Shown here in pieces: positions 1 to 7,627 of a stretch of 36,624 bases of DNA (position 1 is the stretch's first letter; each line of letters starts with the position of its first letter). The translations under genes and the position numbers were made by a program. The notes beneath the pieces are model-generated. The model had not been told where the DNA came from, did no database searches, and worked only from the letters and a program-made list of their open reading frames with translations. Source of the stretch: Acetobacteraceae bacterium (GTDB lineage: Bacteria > Pseudomonadota > Alphaproteobacteria > Acetobacterales > Acetobacteraceae); NCBI GenBank assembly GCA_025360065.1, contig JANYCX010000157.1:1-36624 (forward strand), written 5' to 3'.

Positions 1-174
1 CTGCATCAGATCGGCAACGCTGCGGCCATCGCGCGCGCCTTCGACAACGAAGTCGCTGATCAGGGCAATGGCCTCGGGGTAGTTCAGCTTCACCCCGCGT
101 TCAAGCCGCCGGCGCGCCACCATCGCCGCCATTGAGATCAGCAGCTTATCCTTTTCCCTGGGCGTCAGGTTCAT
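1..174 (-). CDS. ureA: Urease subunit gamma, 5' part (cut by window start)
   Basis: The reading frame begins [20 protein letters not shown] and runs 58 codons off the left edge. It matches the start of the urease gamma subunit, which is about 100 residues long and helps form the UreABC nickel metalloenzyme that hydrolyses urea to ammonia and CO2 in the cytoplasm. The opening [11 protein letters not shown] and the following [20 protein letters not shown] stretch are the family hallmarks. The ATG at 174-172 has a GGAG ribosome site about 8 nt upstream. It lies 10 nt downstream of ureD on the same strand, the usual ureD-ureA order, so ureB, ureC and the nickel chaperones should follow just outside the window. 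Family identity is clear; only the C-terminal 40 or so residues are missing. Confidence 0.95.
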   Translation of the reverse strand, partial: MNLTPREKDKLLISMAAMVARRRLERGVKLNYPEAIALISDFVVEGARDGRSVADLMQ

Positions 175-184
175 TGCAATCTCC

Positions 185-1024
185 TCAACAATTCCACACG
201 CGCGGCAAGGCGCGGCCATCGCGCAATGCGGCCAGGCCCGCGATCACTGTCTGGCGCAATCGCGCACCATCGGCCGCAACCACACGCCCCACCAGCATCC
301 CGTTCCAGGCGCTGGCGCCGCATTCCGCGCCCGCAGCGTCCCATGCCGCACGCACCCCGTCGAGCCGGGCGGCGGCGTCGGGCGCGACATAAATCAGCGT
401 TGCCACCGCCCGCCCGCCGCCACCGATTGCCGGGCGGGCCAGCAGATCGGCGACCGCGCCATCCATCCGGATCGCCTCATGCAGGATCAGTTTTCCCGCC
501 CGGCGCACGCTGACCCGGTCCGTCAGACGTGAAGTTGCCACGGTTTCGCCCATTGCGGCGCGACCGAAGATCAACGCCTCAATGCCAATGAATGTCGCGT
601 CCTGCGCGAGCGTCACATCGAGCCGCCGATCCAGCGCGCAGCGATCGAACAGAATGCTTTCCTGCGGCAGCCATTCGGCCAAAGCGCCGGTCTGCACGTC
701 GATGGCAGTGGTGACGTTGGCTGGCGGATCGCCATCCAGCGCGCGATAGAACCGTTCCGCCGCCTGGGACGCGAAGCACGCCTGTGCGCCCGCACCCACC
801 ACCAGCCTGGTGGCCAGCCGGTCGCCACCGGCGACGCCGCCGGAACTGTTGAGCGTAATGATCTCGGTGATATCGACCGGACGTGGAAACCGCGCCTTCA
901 TGCAGCCATCTTGGCGTAAATCCCCCAGCACGGTGCGGCCGTCGCGCAAGCCCATTTCGACGATCAGTTCCCCCCACGCACGTTGGTGTTCAGACCGAGA
1001 GACGGCGGCGGACGTCGTGTTCAT
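185..1024 (-). CDS. ureD: Urease accessory protein UreD
   Basis: A 279-residue UreD (UreH) family protein. UreD forms the scaffold complex with UreF and UreG that delivers nickel to apo-urease. Family signatures visible are the N-terminal [23 protein letters not shown] stretch, the [16 protein letters not shown] block (the LNTPGGxxGGD-like core of the family), the AERFYRA motif and [12 protein letters not shown] longer frame opens at 1063, but the ATG at 1024 is preferred because a GGAGGAG ribosome site lies just upstream and the extra 13 residues show no family similarity. This start lies inside the end of urtE, overlapping it by 35 nt, so translation of transporter and urease genes is probably coupled. 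ureA follows after 10 nt. Confidence 0.93.
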   Translation of the reverse strand: MNTTSAAVSRSEHQRAWGELIVEMGLRDGRTVLGDLRQDGCMKARFPRPVDITEIITLNSSGGVAGGDRLATRLVVGAGAQACFASQAAERFYRALDGDPPANVTTAIDVQTGALAEWLPQESILFDRCALDRRLDVTLAQDATFIGIEALIFGRAAMGETVATSRLTDRVSVRRAGKLILHEAIRMDGAVADLLARPAIGGGGRAVATLIYVAPDAAARLDGVRAAWDAAGAECGASAWNGMLVGRVVAADGARLRQTVIAGLAALRDGRALPRVWNC

Positions 1025-1685
1025 CAAGCTCCTCCCGCGCGCCTTGCAGCACGATGTCGCCACGATCCATCACCGCGATGCGTTGGGCGAGTTCGCGGGC
1101 AAAGTCGAAATATTGCTCGACCAGCAAAATCGCCATCGTGCCTTGCGATTGTAGCAGTTTGATCACCCGTCCGATATCCTTGATGATGCTGGGCTGAATG
1201 CCCTCGGTCGGCTCGTCCAGCACCAGGAGTTTCGGTTTCATCACCAGCGCGCGGGCGATCGCCAGCTGCTGCTGCTGCCCACCCGACAGATCGCCGCCGC
1301 GCCGGCGCAGCATGGTTTTAAGGATTGGGAACAACTCGAAAATTTTCTCGGGCACAAATCGTTCGCGTCGTGGCAAGACGGCAAAGCCGGTTTCGAGGTT
1401 TTCCCGCACCGTCAGCAGCGGAAAGATGTCGCGGCCTTGTGGCACGCTGGAAATCCCCAGCCTGGCGCGATCATAGGTCGCCATCCTGGTAATATCGGCA
1501 CCGTTCCACAGGATTTTGCCCGCCGACACCGGATGCACCCCGGTCACCGCTCGCAATAGGCTGGTCTTGCCCACCCCGTTGCGGCCGAGCAGGCAGGTGA
1601 CCTCACCAATTTTTGCCGTCAGCGAAACGTTGCGCAGTGCAATCGCCGCGCCGTAGTGAAGATCGACAGACTGAATTTCCAACAT
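990..1685 (-). CDS. urtE: Urea ABC transporter ATP-binding subunit UrtE
   Basis: A 231-residue branched-chain-amino-acid-type ABC ATPase (LivF-like), the usual length for UrtE. Walker A is GRNGVGKTS near residues 34-42, the signature is LSGGQQQQ, and Walker B is LLVLDEP followed by TEGIQPSIIKDI, a sequence typical of UrtE rather than LivF. It energises uptake of urea with UrtD, the permeases UrtB and UrtC and the periplasmic UrtA. The ATG at 1685 lies 2 nt after the urtD stop. The 3' end overlaps ureD by 35 nt. Expression should follow the nitrogen-controlled urtA promoter. The ATPase family is certain; the urea assignment rests on the complete urtABCDE order next to urease genes. Confidence 0.95.
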   Translation of the reverse strand: MLEIQSVDLHYGAAIALRNVSLTAKIGEVTCLLGRNGVGKTSLLRAVTGVHPVSAGKILWNGADITRMATYDRARLGISSVPQGRDIFPLLTVRENLETGFAVLPRRERFVPEKIFELFPILKTMLRRRGGDLSGGQQQQLAIARALVMKPKLLVLDEPTEGIQPSIIKDIGRVIKLLQSQGTMAILLVEQYFDFARELAQRIAVMDRGDIVLQGAREELDEHDVRRRLSV

Positions 1686-1687
1686 CC

Positions 1688-2440
1688 TCAGCGCCCCAAA
1701 TACACTTCGACGACTTTCGGGTCGGCGCTGACATGGTCGATGCTGCCTTCGGACAGCACTGAGCCTTCGTGCAGAACAGTCACTTTCACCCCGAGCGCCC
1801 GCACGAAATCCATGTCGTGTTCGACCACAACAACGCTTTTGGTGCGGTTGATCTCGCGCAACAAATCGGCGGTCTGCGCGGTTTCGGCATCGGTCATCCC
1901 GGCGACCGGTTCATCGACCAGCAGCAATAGCGGCTCCTGGGCCAGCAACATGCCGATTTCGAGCCATTGCTTCTGGCCATGCGACAAATCGCCGGCGCGA
2001 TGCTGACGCAAATCCTTGAGACGGATTGTGGTGAGGATTTCCTCGATTTTATCCTGTTCCTCGGAGGTTTCGCGCGCCCACAAGGTAAAGCGCGGGCGGC
2101 GGTCGCCAGCCAGCGCCAGCAACAAATTATCCCATACCGAATGTGGCTCGAACACGGTGGGCTTCTGGAATTTGCGACCGATGCCAAGGGCAGCGATGGC
2201 GGGTTCGTCGAGCTTGGTGAGGTCGGTATCGGTGCCGAACACCACATCGCCCTGGTCGGGACGGGTCTTGCCGGTGATGACATCCATCATTGTCGTCTTA
2301 CCGGCGCCGTTCGGACCGATCACCGCCCGCATCTCGCCTTTTTCGACGATCAGGGACAGCGAATTCAACGCCTTGAAGCCATCGAAGCTGACCGAGACGC
2401 CGTTGAGGTACAGCAGCGTATCCGAATGGGGTCGTTTCAT
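1688..2440 (-). CDS. urtD: Urea ABC transporter ATP-binding subunit UrtD
   Basis: A 250-residue LivG-type ABC ATPase. Walker A is GPNGAGKTT around residues 39-47, the signature is the divergent LSHGQKQWLEIGMLL, and Walker B is LLLLVDEPVAGMTD, all typical of UrtD. The upstream frame extends to 2731, but that part merely overlaps urtC in another frame. The chosen start MKRPHSDTLLYL at 2440 overlaps the urtC stop as ATGA, the standard coupled junction, and begins where UrtD homologues begin. With UrtE it forms the nucleotide-binding pair of the urea importer at the cytoplasmic face of the membrane. Confidence 0.95.
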   Translation of the reverse strand: MKRPHSDTLLYLNGVSVSFDGFKALNSLSLIVEKGEMRAVIGPNGAGKTTMMDVITGKTRPDQGDVVFGTDTDLTKLDEPAIAALGIGRKFQKPTVFEPHSVWDNLLLALAGDRRPRFTLWARETSEEQDKIEEILTTIRLKDLRQHRAGDLSHGQKQWLEIGMLLAQEPLLLLVDEPVAGMTDAETAQTADLLREINRTKSVVVVEHDMDFVRALGVKVTVLHEGSVLSEGSIDHVSADPKVVEVYLGR

Positions 2441-3510
2441 TGGCTTTTCTCCGGCTTGCGACGGGCGAACAGGCCGAGCACCCCGTTGGGCAGCAGTAAC
2501 GTCACCAGAATGAATAGGGCTCCGAGCGCGAACAGCCACAGCTCGGGCAGGATGCCGGTGAAGATGGTCTTGCCGAAATTGACCAGAATTGCGCCGAGGA
2601 TGGCACCGATCAACGTGCCGCGCCCGCCGACCGCGACCCAGATCACCGCCTCGATGGAATTGGCCGGGGAGAACTCGCTCGGGTTGATGATGCCGATCTG
2701 CGGCACGTAAAGCGCCCCGCCAATGCCGCACATGACAGCCGACAGCACGAACACGAACAGCTTGTAGCGTTCCGGCCGATAGCCGAGGAAGCGTGTGCGG
2801 CTTTCGGTGTCGCGCACCGCGATCAGCACCTTGCCGAACCGCGACGTTACCAGGAAGCGCGCCACCATCAGTTGCAGCGCCAGCACCGCGGCTGTCAGCA
2901 GCAACAGGCCCGAGCGAGTGCTGTCGAGATGCAGGTCGAGTCCGACGATGTCCTTGAAATCGGTCAACCCGTTATTGCCGCCGAACCCCATGTCGTTGCG
3001 GAAGAACGCCAGCAGCAGCGCGTAGGTCAGCGCCTGGGTGATGATGGACAAATAAACCCCCGACACTCGGCTGCGGAAGGCGAGCCAGCCGAACACCAGC
3101 GCCAGCACGCCGGGTACCGCCAGCGCCATCAGGATGGCAAAGCCGGGATTGTCGAACCCCATCCAATACCACGGCAATTCCTGCCAGTTCAGGAACACCA
3201 TGAAATCGGGCAGCACGGCGTTGCCATAAACCCCGCGAGTGCCGATCTGGCGCATCAGATACATGCCCATCGCGTAGCCGCCGAGGGCGAAAAACGCGGC
3301 ATGGCCAAGACTCAATATGCCAGCAAACCCCCATACCAGATCGAGCGCCAGCGCCAGGATGGCAAAGCACAGATACTTACCGGCGAGCGAAACGACATAG
3401 GTCGAAACATGAAATGCCGAGCTTGGCGGCGCTGCCAGGTTGAGCACCGCCAGCAACGCCGCGCCACCCAGGATGACCAGCAGACTGAGGCTGAGAGAAA
3501 GCCGGCTCAT
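2437..3510 (-). CDS. urtC: Urea ABC transporter permease UrtC
   Basis: A 357-residue LivM-type inner-membrane permease. It has an N-terminal hydrophobic stretch (LSLSLSLLVILGGAALLAVL), roughly eight to ten further membrane segments, and the conserved permease block with the sequence ...LDLVWGFAGILSLGHAAFFALGG split across residues about 55-80, including the GILSLGHAAFFALGGY type signature of the branched-chain/urea permease family. A second landmark is the cytoplasmic loop RDTESRTRFLGYRPERYKLF that contacts the ATPase. It overlaps both neighbours by ATGA (urtB stop, urtD start). It pairs with UrtB to form the channel for urea. Confidence 0.95.
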   Translation of the reverse strand: MSRLSLSLSLLVILGGAALLAVLNLAAPPSSAFHVSTYVVSLAGKYLCFAILALALDLVWGFAGILSLGHAAFFALGGYAMGMYLMRQIGTRGVYGNAVLPDFMVFLNWQELPWYWMGFDNPGFAILMALAVPGVLALVFGWLAFRSRVSGVYLSIITQALTYALLLAFFRNDMGFGGNNGLTDFKDIVGLDLHLDSTRSGLLLLTAAVLALQLMVARFLVTSRFGKVLIAVRDTESRTRFLGYRPERYKLFVFVLSAVMCGIGGALYVPQIGIINPSEFSPANSIEAVIWVAVGGRGTLIGAILGAILVNFGKTIFTGILPELWLFALGALFILVTLLLPNGVLGLFARRKPEKSQ

Positions 3511-5084
3511 TGCTCCACCGCCCGGCCCTTGAGCGGGAACATCCCGCGCGGCTTGCGCTGGATGAACAAGATCAGCAGCACCAGCACCAAGATTTTGCCA
3601 AGCACGGCGCCGGCGATCGGTTCGAGGAACTTGTTGACGATACCCAGTGTCAGCGCGCTGACGACCGTACCCCAGAGATTGCCGACGCCGCCGAACACTA
3701 CCACCATGAAGCTGTCGATGATGTAGCCTTGGCCAAGATTGGGGCTGACATTATCGATCTGGCTCAACGCGACGCCCGCCATGCCGGCAATGCCCGACCC
3801 GAGGCCAAAGGTCAGTGCGTCAATCCAAGGGGTGCGAATACCCATGGCCGCCGCCATCCGACGGTTTTGTGTCACCGCCCGCATGCGCAAGCCCAAAGCG
3901 GTGTAGCGCAGCACCGCCAGCAAAGCGGCCAGCACCAGCACCGCAAATACAACGATGGTCAGGCGGTTATAGGTCACCGTGACGCCACCCCATTCGGTCG
4001 CGCCACTCATCCATTTCGGCGTGCCGACATCGCGGTTATTGGCGCCGAACAGACTGCGCACCGCCTGCTGCAGCACCAGCGACAAGCCCCAGGTCGCCAG
4101 CAAGGTTTCCAAGGGCCGGCCATACAAGAAACGGATCAACCCACGCTCAATCACGATGCCGATGCCGCCCGAAACCAGAAACGCCAGTGGCACCGCGATG
4201 AACAGGCTCGCCTCGAACAACCACGGCGCGCGGGCGCGGATCACTTCTTGCACCACGAAAGTGGTGTAGGCGCCGATCATCACCATTTCGCCATGCGCCA
4301 TGTTGATCACCCCCATCACCCCGAAGGTGATGGCAAGCCCGGCGGCAGCGAGCAGCAGCACCGAGCCGAGCGACAAGCCGTAAATCACACTTTGCACCAG
4401 CGACCAGAGTTGCTGCAGCCGGGCCAGCGCGGTCAGCGCCTCGCCTGCCGCATTGGCCACCGCCGGGGTTTGATCGCGCAACGATCCCAGCAGCGATTGC
4501 GCTTCCAATCCGCCCTTGGCGCGGATGATCGCCACCGCTGCCAGCTGCTCGGCTTCGGTCGCGTCCGGGTTGGCGAGTTGGCTCGCGGCCTGCGCCTGGC
4601 GTATCACCACGCGGACGCTGTCATTGGTTTCACCCGCAATCGCCTTGGCCAGTGCCGGCAAGATGGCTGGGTCACGCGACAGGAAAACGGCGGCAGCGGC
4701 CTTGCGGCGGATATCCGGGGTGGCTGCGAACAGATCGAGGCTGCCAAGCGCTGCATCGACCGCGCGGCGCACTTTATTGTTCACGCGGACAGCGATCAGA
4801 TCATCCTCAACCACATCGGCGACCGGCGCACCGGTGCGGGCATCGACATAGCCAGCGTCGGCCTTGATCAGCAAACTGCCGTCCGGCGCCGCATACAGCG
4901 TTTCGTCATGGATGGCGTGAATGGTGGGGGATGCCTGCTTGTCGCCGCTGAGGGCGAGTGCGGTGATCGCGGCGCCAATGGCATCGAAATCATTGGAGCC
5001 GAGGCCAGTGAAGGCGTCTTCGCTCTGCGCCATGGCGGGGGCGGTGAGCAGGATGAGCACAAGGCAGGTTCTCAGGAAATTCAT
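3507..5084 (-). CDS. urtB: Urea ABC transporter permease UrtB
   Basis: A 525-residue UrtB. Unlike LivH it carries a long N-terminal extracytoplasmic region: a signal peptide (MNFLRTCLVLILLTAPAMAQ) followed by about 200 residues of alanine-rich helical sequence, then the LivH-like membrane domain from about residue 230 with the GVMGVINMAHGEMVMIGAY signature and the QNRRMAAAMGI cytoplasmic loop. That architecture and length are diagnostic of UrtB. The ATG at 5084 follows directly on a cleavable signal sequence, so this start is preferred; its ribosome site is weak. The 178-nt gap to urtA is filled by a long palindromic repeat (5104-5249), unusual for an otherwise overlapping operon. Confidence 0.95.
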   Translation of the reverse strand: MNFLRTCLVLILLTAPAMAQSEDAFTGLGSNDFDAIGAAITALALSGDKQASPTIHAIHDETLYAAPDGSLLIKADAGYVDARTGAPVADVVEDDLIAVRVNNKVRRAVDAALGSLDLFAATPDIRRKAAAAVFLSRDPAILPALAKAIAGETNDSVRVVIRQAQAASQLANPDATEAEQLAAVAIIRAKGGLEAQSLLGSLRDQTPAVANAAGEALTALARLQQLWSLVQSVIYGLSLGSVLLLAAAGLAITFGVMGVINMAHGEMVMIGAYTTFVVQEVIRARAPWLFEASLFIAVPLAFLVSGGIGIVIERGLIRFLYGRPLETLLATWGLSLVLQQAVRSLFGANNRDVGTPKWMSGATEWGGVTVTYNRLTIVVFAVLVLAALLAVLRYTALGLRMRAVTQNRRMAAAMGIRTPWIDALTFGLGSGIAGMAGVALSQIDNVSPNLGQGYIIDSFMVVVFGGVGNLWGTVVSALTLGIVNKFLEPIAGAVLGKILVLVLLILFIQRKPRGMFPLKGRAVEQ

Positions 5085-5103
5085 TTAAGACCTACTCAGG
5101 CAA

Positions 5104-5249
5104 GGATGTTCTTTTTGTGAACAAAAAGAACCAAAAAAACTTTTTATCACTTTCCTGCCGTTGGCGTACGCACTCACCGAGTACGTACGCCGGAGGCAAC
5201 AAATTCGGAAGTTCTTTTGCTTCTCTTCTTTCAAGAAAAGAAGACCTTC
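5104..5249. repeat. Long intergenic palindromic repeat, copy A
   Basis: Sits between urtA and urtB. The left end holds an 11-bp inverted repeat GTTCTTTTTGT / ACAAAAAGAAC with a GA loop, then CAAAAAAACTTTTT, then TGCCGTTGGCGTACG. The right half is the same sequence inverted but more degenerate (GTACGCC, GGCAACAAATT, AAGTTCTTTTGCTTC, ending AAGAAGACC). The whole unit can fold into one long hairpin. The same unit occurs at 27446-27590 (best preserved), and its right half alone at 7557-7626. Short frames reading through it give lysine/phenylalanine-rich peptides and are not real genes. Confidence 0.85.
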
Positions 5250-5262
5250 CTGGCTTGCTGCC

Positions 5263-6576
5263 TTACTTGGAAGCCCCACCGCATTTGCCAGTCACGACAT
5301 TGAAGTTGCCGCACGACAAAGGCGCACGCCAATCAGCGATCAGGTCCTTCGATCCTTCAAGATATGGCGACCATTCATTGGCGACCACGGTGCCGGACGT
5401 CTGCCACACCGTGTTCATCTGGCCGTCGGCGCGAATTTCACCGATCAGCACTGGCTTGGTGATGTGGTGGTTCGGCATCATGGCGGAATAACCACCGGTC
5501 AGGTTCGGCACCGAAATGCCCACCATCGCGTCGATCACTTTCGCAGGGTCCGTTGTGCCGGCCTTCTGCACCGCTTTGATCCACATGTTGAAGCCAATGT
5601 AATGCGCTTCCATCGGATCATTGGTGGTCCGCTTGGGGTTCTTGGTATAGGCCTTCCACTGCGCAATGAACGCCTTGTTGGCCGGATTATTGACGCTTTC
5701 GAAGTAATTCCACGCGGTCAGATGGCCAACCAGCGGCTTGGTGTCGATGCCGGCGAGTTCTTCTTCGCCGACCGAGAACGCCACCACCGGAATATCGGTC
5801 GCCTTGATGCCCTGGTTACCGAGTTCTTTGTAGAACGGCACGTTGGCGTCGCCATTAATGGTCGATACCACGGCAGTCTTCTTGCCGGCCGAGCCGAACT
5901 TCTTGATCGAGGCCACAATATTCTGCCAGTCGCTGTGGCCGAACGGGGTGTAGTTGATCATGATGTCGTCGGCGGCAACGCCTTTGGCCTTGAGATAGGC
6001 TTCAAGGATTTTGTTGGTGGTGCGCGGATAGACATAGTCGGTGCCGGCCAGCACCCAACGCTTCACTTTTTCGTTCGCCATCAAATAATCAACCGCCGGG
6101 ATCGCCTGCTGGTTCGGCGCCGCACCGGTGTAGAAGACGTTCTTGCTGCTTTCCTCGCCTTCATACTGCACCGGGTAAAACAGAATATTGCCGGTTTCTT
6201 CGAAAACCGGCAGCACCGATTTGCGCGACACTGACGTCCAGCAGCCAAACACCGCCGCAACCTTGTCAACGGTAATCAATTGGCGAGCTTTTTCGGCGAA
6301 CAGCGGCCAGTTCGATGCCGGATCGACCACTACGGCCTGGAGCTTGCGGCCGAGCAAGCCGCCCTTTTTGTTCTGTTCTTCGATCAGCATCAGCATGACA
6401 TCTTTCAACGTCGTCTCGCTGATCGCCATGGTGCCGGACAGCGAATGCAGAATGCCGATTTTGATCGGCGGCGGGGCGGGGCTCTGGGCCTGAACCTGCG
6501 GGGCTAACATGGTGGTGGCGGCGAGGGCGGCGGTGGCCAACCCTATGCCGCGAAGCCAATGTCGCATTGATGCCAT
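5263..6576 (-). CDS. urtA: Urea ABC transporter substrate-binding protein UrtA
   Basis: A 437-residue periplasmic binding protein of the UrtA/FmdD type, normal length. The N-terminus has a signal peptide ending near VQAQ (positive RHWLRG, then a hydrophobic run). Family blocks are IKIGILHSLSGTMAISE, NKKGGLLGRKL, VFGCWTSVSRKSVLPVFE, NILFYPVQYEGEE and NDPMEAHYIGFNMW, all typical of urea rather than leucine binding proteins. The frame is open to 6636, but the ATG at 6576 is preferred because GGAAA lies about 7 nt upstream; the ATG at 6567 is a second possibility. A sigma-54 promoter lies at 6655-6670, so it is likely induced by nitrogen limitation and leads the urt-ure operon. Confidence 0.95.
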   Translation of the reverse strand: MASMRHWLRGIGLATAALAATTMLAPQVQAQSPAPPPIKIGILHSLSGTMAISETTLKDVMLMLIEEQNKKGGLLGRKLQAVVVDPASNWPLFAEKARQLITVDKVAAVFGCWTSVSRKSVLPVFEETGNILFYPVQYEGEESSKNVFYTGAAPNQQAIPAVDYLMANEKVKRWVLAGTDYVYPRTTNKILEAYLKAKGVAADDIMINYTPFGHSDWQNIVASIKKFGSAGKKTAVVSTINGDANVPFYKELGNQGIKATDIPVVAFSVGEEELAGIDTKPLVGHLTAWNYFESVNNPANKAFIAQWKAYTKNPKRTTNDPMEAHYIGFNMWIKAVQKAGTTDPAKVIDAMVGISVPNLTGGYSAMMPNHHITKPVLIGEIRADGQMNTVWQTSGTVVANEWSPYLEGSKDLIADWRAPLSCGNFNVVTGKCGGASK

Positions 6577-6654
6577 AAACAGTTTCCTTTTACCAAGCTG
6601 TGACGGCGAGAATGACGCAGGCTTAGTCGCCCGCACCGATGCCGTCAGTGGCTA

Positions 6655-6670
6655 AGCAAGCGCCATGCCA
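6655..6670 (-). promoter_or_regulatory. Sigma-54 (RpoN) promoter for urtABCDE-ureDA
   Basis: On the minus strand the sequence reads TGGCATGGCGCTTGCT. This matches the RpoN consensus TGGCAC-N5-TTGCW with one difference and exact spacing (GG at -24, GC at -12). Transcription would start near 6645, about 70 nt upstream of the urtA ATG. Sigma-54 control with NtrC is established for many urea and other nitrogen-scavenging operons. I do not see a convincing NtrC dyad in the remaining part of the 252-nt intergenic region (6577-6828), which is otherwise AT-rich around 6710-6750 and holds no gene. Confidence 0.75.
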
Positions 6671-6828
6671 GAAGGTTCCCTCACGATAACAACGCGGAAT
6701 CGCCTAAATTATGCCTAAAATTTCGTCATATTTTTAAAGAGGAGTAAAAATAAGGCAGAACTGCGACGTCCGGCAGGCAAGAGCAACCGTGATAGCCAAG
6801 GCCCCTGGCGGGATGACCGTGGCCAACT

Positions 6829-7452
6829 TCACTCCATTTTTGGCGCGGTTTTGCTGTCTGGCGTGACATCGACTGCGCTTGCGTGGCCGGTGATCCGCGC
6901 AGGCGGCTTACAGTCGGTCATGCACGGGGTGGCAACCCAGAAGCCGCGCTCGGCAGTTTCGCGGTCATCGTCATAAAATCCCGCTGCATTGGGCATCTTG
7001 ATGGTGGGCAGATTGGCCTGGGACGCGACAAAATCGTCCTTGACGATATCATTCAGATTCAAAATAAACGCCACCAGCGCGTAGATTTCGTCGGACTGCA
7101 ACGATTGCGCCTGGCCAAACGGCATGGCCCGGCGGATGTAATCGAAAGCCGTGGTGGCATGCGGCCAATAGGACCCCACGGTCTTGAACGGTCGTTCATG
7201 GGCCAGCGTGCCGACGCCACCGGCGAGCTCCGGCCAACGGCCGGCGCCCTCGCCAAACTCGCCATGACAGGCGGCGCAGCGTTCCAAGTACAGCGTCTCG
7301 CCCTGTTTCACGCTGCCTTGGCCGCGGGGCAGGCCCTGCCCGTCCGGGCGTGCATCGATGTCCCAGGCGGCGATTTCGGCGGGCAGGGGAGGGCGGCCGA
7401 CCGGGAGTTCGGCGGCGGAGAGATTTACGCACATCGCCGCAAGCATCGTCAT
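6829..7452 (-). CDS. soxD: Monoheme cytochrome c of the sulfane/sulfite dehydrogenase (SoxD-type)
   Basis: A c-type cytochrome directly downstream of soxC, so the electron acceptor subunit of the SoxCD/SorAB-type molybdenum enzyme in the periplasm. One heme motif, CAACH, lies near residues 59-63 with GEFGEGAGRWPELAGG after it; later SIRRAMPFGQAQSL-like sequence supplies the axial Met. C-terminal TIKMPNAAGFYDDD is typical of SoxD N-terminal domains. At 207 residues it is the single-heme form; the second heme domain known from Paracoccus SoxD is absent. The frame is open to 7659, but its first 69 codons read through two intergenic repeats. The best start is ATG at 7452, which lies inside a repeat arm; the resulting signal peptide MTMLAAMCVNLSAA lacks the usual positive charge. 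The exact N-terminus is therefore uncertain. Confidence 0.82.
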   Translation of the reverse strand: MTMLAAMCVNLSAAELPVGRPPLPAEIAAWDIDARPDGQGLPRGQGSVKQGETLYLERCAACHGEFGEGAGRWPELAGGVGTLAHERPFKTVGSYWPHATTAFDYIRRAMPFGQAQSLQSDEIYALVAFILNLNDIVKDDFVASQANLPTIKMPNAAGFYDDDRETAERGFWVATPCMTDCKPPARITGHASAVDVTPDSKTAPKME

Positions 7453-7530
7453 TGCGAGCCCTTGCCAAGCAATCCATCTTTCTATCGCCGAGCACCAAGG
7501 TGGATTGCTTGGCAAGGACTCGCAATGACG
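7447..7530. repeat. 84-bp inverted-repeat element with 30-bp arms
   Basis: Left arm 7447-7476 begins CGTCATTGCGAG and ends CAAGCAATCCA; right arm 7501-7530 is its reverse complement with 29 of 30 positions matching. The 24-nt loop (7477-7500) shows no gene. The CGTCATTGCGAG/GCAATCCA pattern resembles a dispersed non-coding palindrome seen in many proteobacterial genomes (recalled, not searched). The left arm contains the ATG proposed as the soxD start codon. No transposase is adjacent, so it is either a MITE-like element or a mobile palindrome. Confidence 0.85.
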
Positions 7531-7556
7531 AGGTTGGGGCGCCGCGCGCTCTCCTT

Positions 7557-7626
7557 GGTCCCACGCCAAAGGCAACAAATTAGTGAAGTTTTTTTGCTTC
7601 TTTTTGTTCACAAAAAGAAGACCTTC
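7557..7626. repeat. Half copy of the long palindromic repeat, copy B
   Basis: Corresponds to the right half of the elements at 5104-5249 and 27446-27590: CCCACGCCAAAGGCAACAA, then GTGAAGTTTTTTTGCTTC, then the 11-bp inverted repeat CTTCTTTTTGT / ACAAAAAGAAG with a TC loop, ending AGACCTT. No left half is present; the 84-bp element at 7447-7530 lies where it would be expected. Together they fill the 175 nt between soxC and soxD. The terminal hairpin followed by the soxD side could attenuate transcription from soxC into soxD. Confidence 0.8.
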
Positions 7627-7627
7627 C

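Noticed and set aside
3510-5120. 536-codon open frame on the plus strand
   Set aside because: Fully antisense to urtB. The composition (very rich in His, Gln, Arg, Asp) is the usual shadow of a GC-rich membrane protein gene, with no family signature.
5085-5279. Short 64-codon frame between urtA and urtB
   Set aside because: Translation of the palindromic repeat (KSFFGSFCSQKEH and similar peptides recur at each copy), so it is a repeat artefact rather than a small gene.
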